A DNA stretch of 6,652 bases, from contig JAKUTI010000147.1 of assembly GCA_022448765.1 (NCBI GenBank), positions 1 to 6,652 on the forward strand. The letters run 5' to 3'. Of the stretch, positions 6,166-6,652 are shown one piece after another. The stretch's first letter is position 1, and every line of letters starts with the position of its first letter. The notes under the pieces are model-generated. The model had not been told where the DNA came from. It saw only the letters and a program-made list of their open reading frames with translations, and made no database searches. The position numbers were made by a program, and so were the translations under genes. Origin of the DNA: Pseudomonadales bacterium (GTDB taxonomy: Bacteria; Pseudomonadota; Gammaproteobacteria; Pseudomonadales; Azotimanducaceae).

Positions 6166-6196
6166 GACGAGGCGGATAAAATAAGGGAGAGGAAAG

Positions 6197-6652
6197 ATGT
6201 CCGGTCCGCTCGACGGTGTACGGGTCATTGATTTAACGACGATATATTCGGGTCCTATCGCGACGTCGATCCTCGGCGATCATGGCGCCGATGTTGTCAA
6301 GATAGAAGCGCCCGGTGGCGAAGCGATGCGACCGGGGTTTCGTCAACGGCGTAACGGATTAAGTGGGCCGTTCGCGATGATGAATCGAAACAAGCGTTCC
6401 CTCGTTCTCGATCTCTCCGGCGACTCAGGCAAACGTGTGCTCGAACGCTTGTTGAGCGGGGCCGACGTGGTTGTAGAGAATTTTCGTCCCGGTGTGATGG
6501 GGCGGCTTGGGTTCGGCTGGGACAGGTTGCAAGCCATCAACTCGCGATTAATTTACGCTTCTATTAACGGTGTTGGTCCTACCGGGCCGTATGCTAACCG
6601 GCGTGTCTACGACGCTGTAATCCAAGCAATTTCCGGAATCGCTTCGCTGCAG
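6197..6652 (+). CDS. CaiB/BaiF family (class III) CoA-transferase, N-terminal part
   Basis: The first 152 codons are present and the frame is still open at the window end; full members have about 390-410 residues. Family III CoA-transferases move CoA between an acyl-CoA donor (often succinyl-CoA or formyl-CoA) and a carboxylic acid through an aspartyl-CoA thioester. The start matches the family closely: PLDGVRVIDLTT at 4-15, LGDHGADVVKIEAPGG at 26-41, the NRNKRSLVLDL strand at 63-73, ADVVVENFRPGVMGRLG at 89-105, and YDAVIQAISGIAS near 138-150. D139 in the last motif is in the position of the catalytic aspartate. The ribosome site is strong, a GGGAGAGGA run at 6185-6193 before ATG 6197. The gene sits 31 bp after the dioxygenase gene in the same direction, so it likely activates or recycles that enzyme's acid or CoA substrate. 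The C-terminal two-thirds is outside the window. Confidence 0.93.
   Translation, partial: MSGPLDGVRVIDLTTIYSGPIATSILGDHGADVVKIEAPGGEAMRPGFRQRRNGLSGPFAMMNRNKRSLVLDLSGDSGKRVLERLLSGADVVVENFRPGVMGRLGFGWDRLQAINSRLIYASINGVGPTGPYANRRVYDAVIQAISGIASLQ

Overview
The window is a compact bacterial stretch with almost no intergenic DNA. It carries six complete protein genes and two partial ones cut by the window ends. GC content looks moderate, about mid-50s percent by eye (not counted). The gene families are those common in metabolically versatile environmental bacteria: a probable F420/flavin luciferase-like oxidoreductase, a fumarylacetoacetase-fold hydratase, a D-2-hydroxyacid dehydrogenase, a metal-dependent amidohydrolase/decarboxylase, a phytanoyl-CoA-type dioxygenase and a class III CoA-transferase. 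Marine or soil actinobacterial, Chloroflexi (SAR202-like) or proteobacterial genomes would all fit. The sequence alone does not fix the phylum.

Region 1 (1-3011, + strand) is a tightly coupled catabolic operon. It runs from the C-terminal tail of a probable LLM-class oxidoreductase, through an ATGA stop/start overlap, to a 2-keto-4-pentenoate hydratase-like enzyme. A GTGA overlap leads to a D-2-hydroxyacid dehydrogenase, and a 40-bp gap with a strong ribosome binding site leads to an amidohydrolase family 2 protein. Together these look like oxygenation, hydration, reduction and decarboxylation/hydrolysis steps on a carboxylated, possibly ring-derived substrate. No canonical meta-cleavage aldolase or aldehyde dehydrogenase is present inside the window.

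Region 2 (2971-5241, - strand) is a two-component system: an OmpR-type response regulator followed 9 bp later by a two-TM, HAMP-containing sensor histidine kinase. The kinase gene runs 41 bp into the 3' end of the convergent amidohydrolase gene. An 11-bp-stem hairpin lies at this junction, exactly over the amidohydrolase stop codon.

Region 3 (5242-6652, + strand) starts with a 63-bp divergent regulatory gap, with an inverted repeat and an 11-bp-phased direct repeat. It is followed by a phytanoyl-CoA dioxygenase family gene and the first 152 codons of a CaiB/BaiF CoA-transferase gene. The dioxygenase gene has no ribosome binding site at either candidate start. A TATACT -10-like box lies 6 nt upstream of the second ATG, the geometry of a leaderless transcript. 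The natural hypothesis is that the two-component system controls the divergent dioxygenase/CoA-transferase operon and perhaps the convergent catabolic operon. This is inferred from position only.

I saw no RNA genes, insertion sequences, CRISPR arrays or attachment sites. No gap is longer than about 65 bp.
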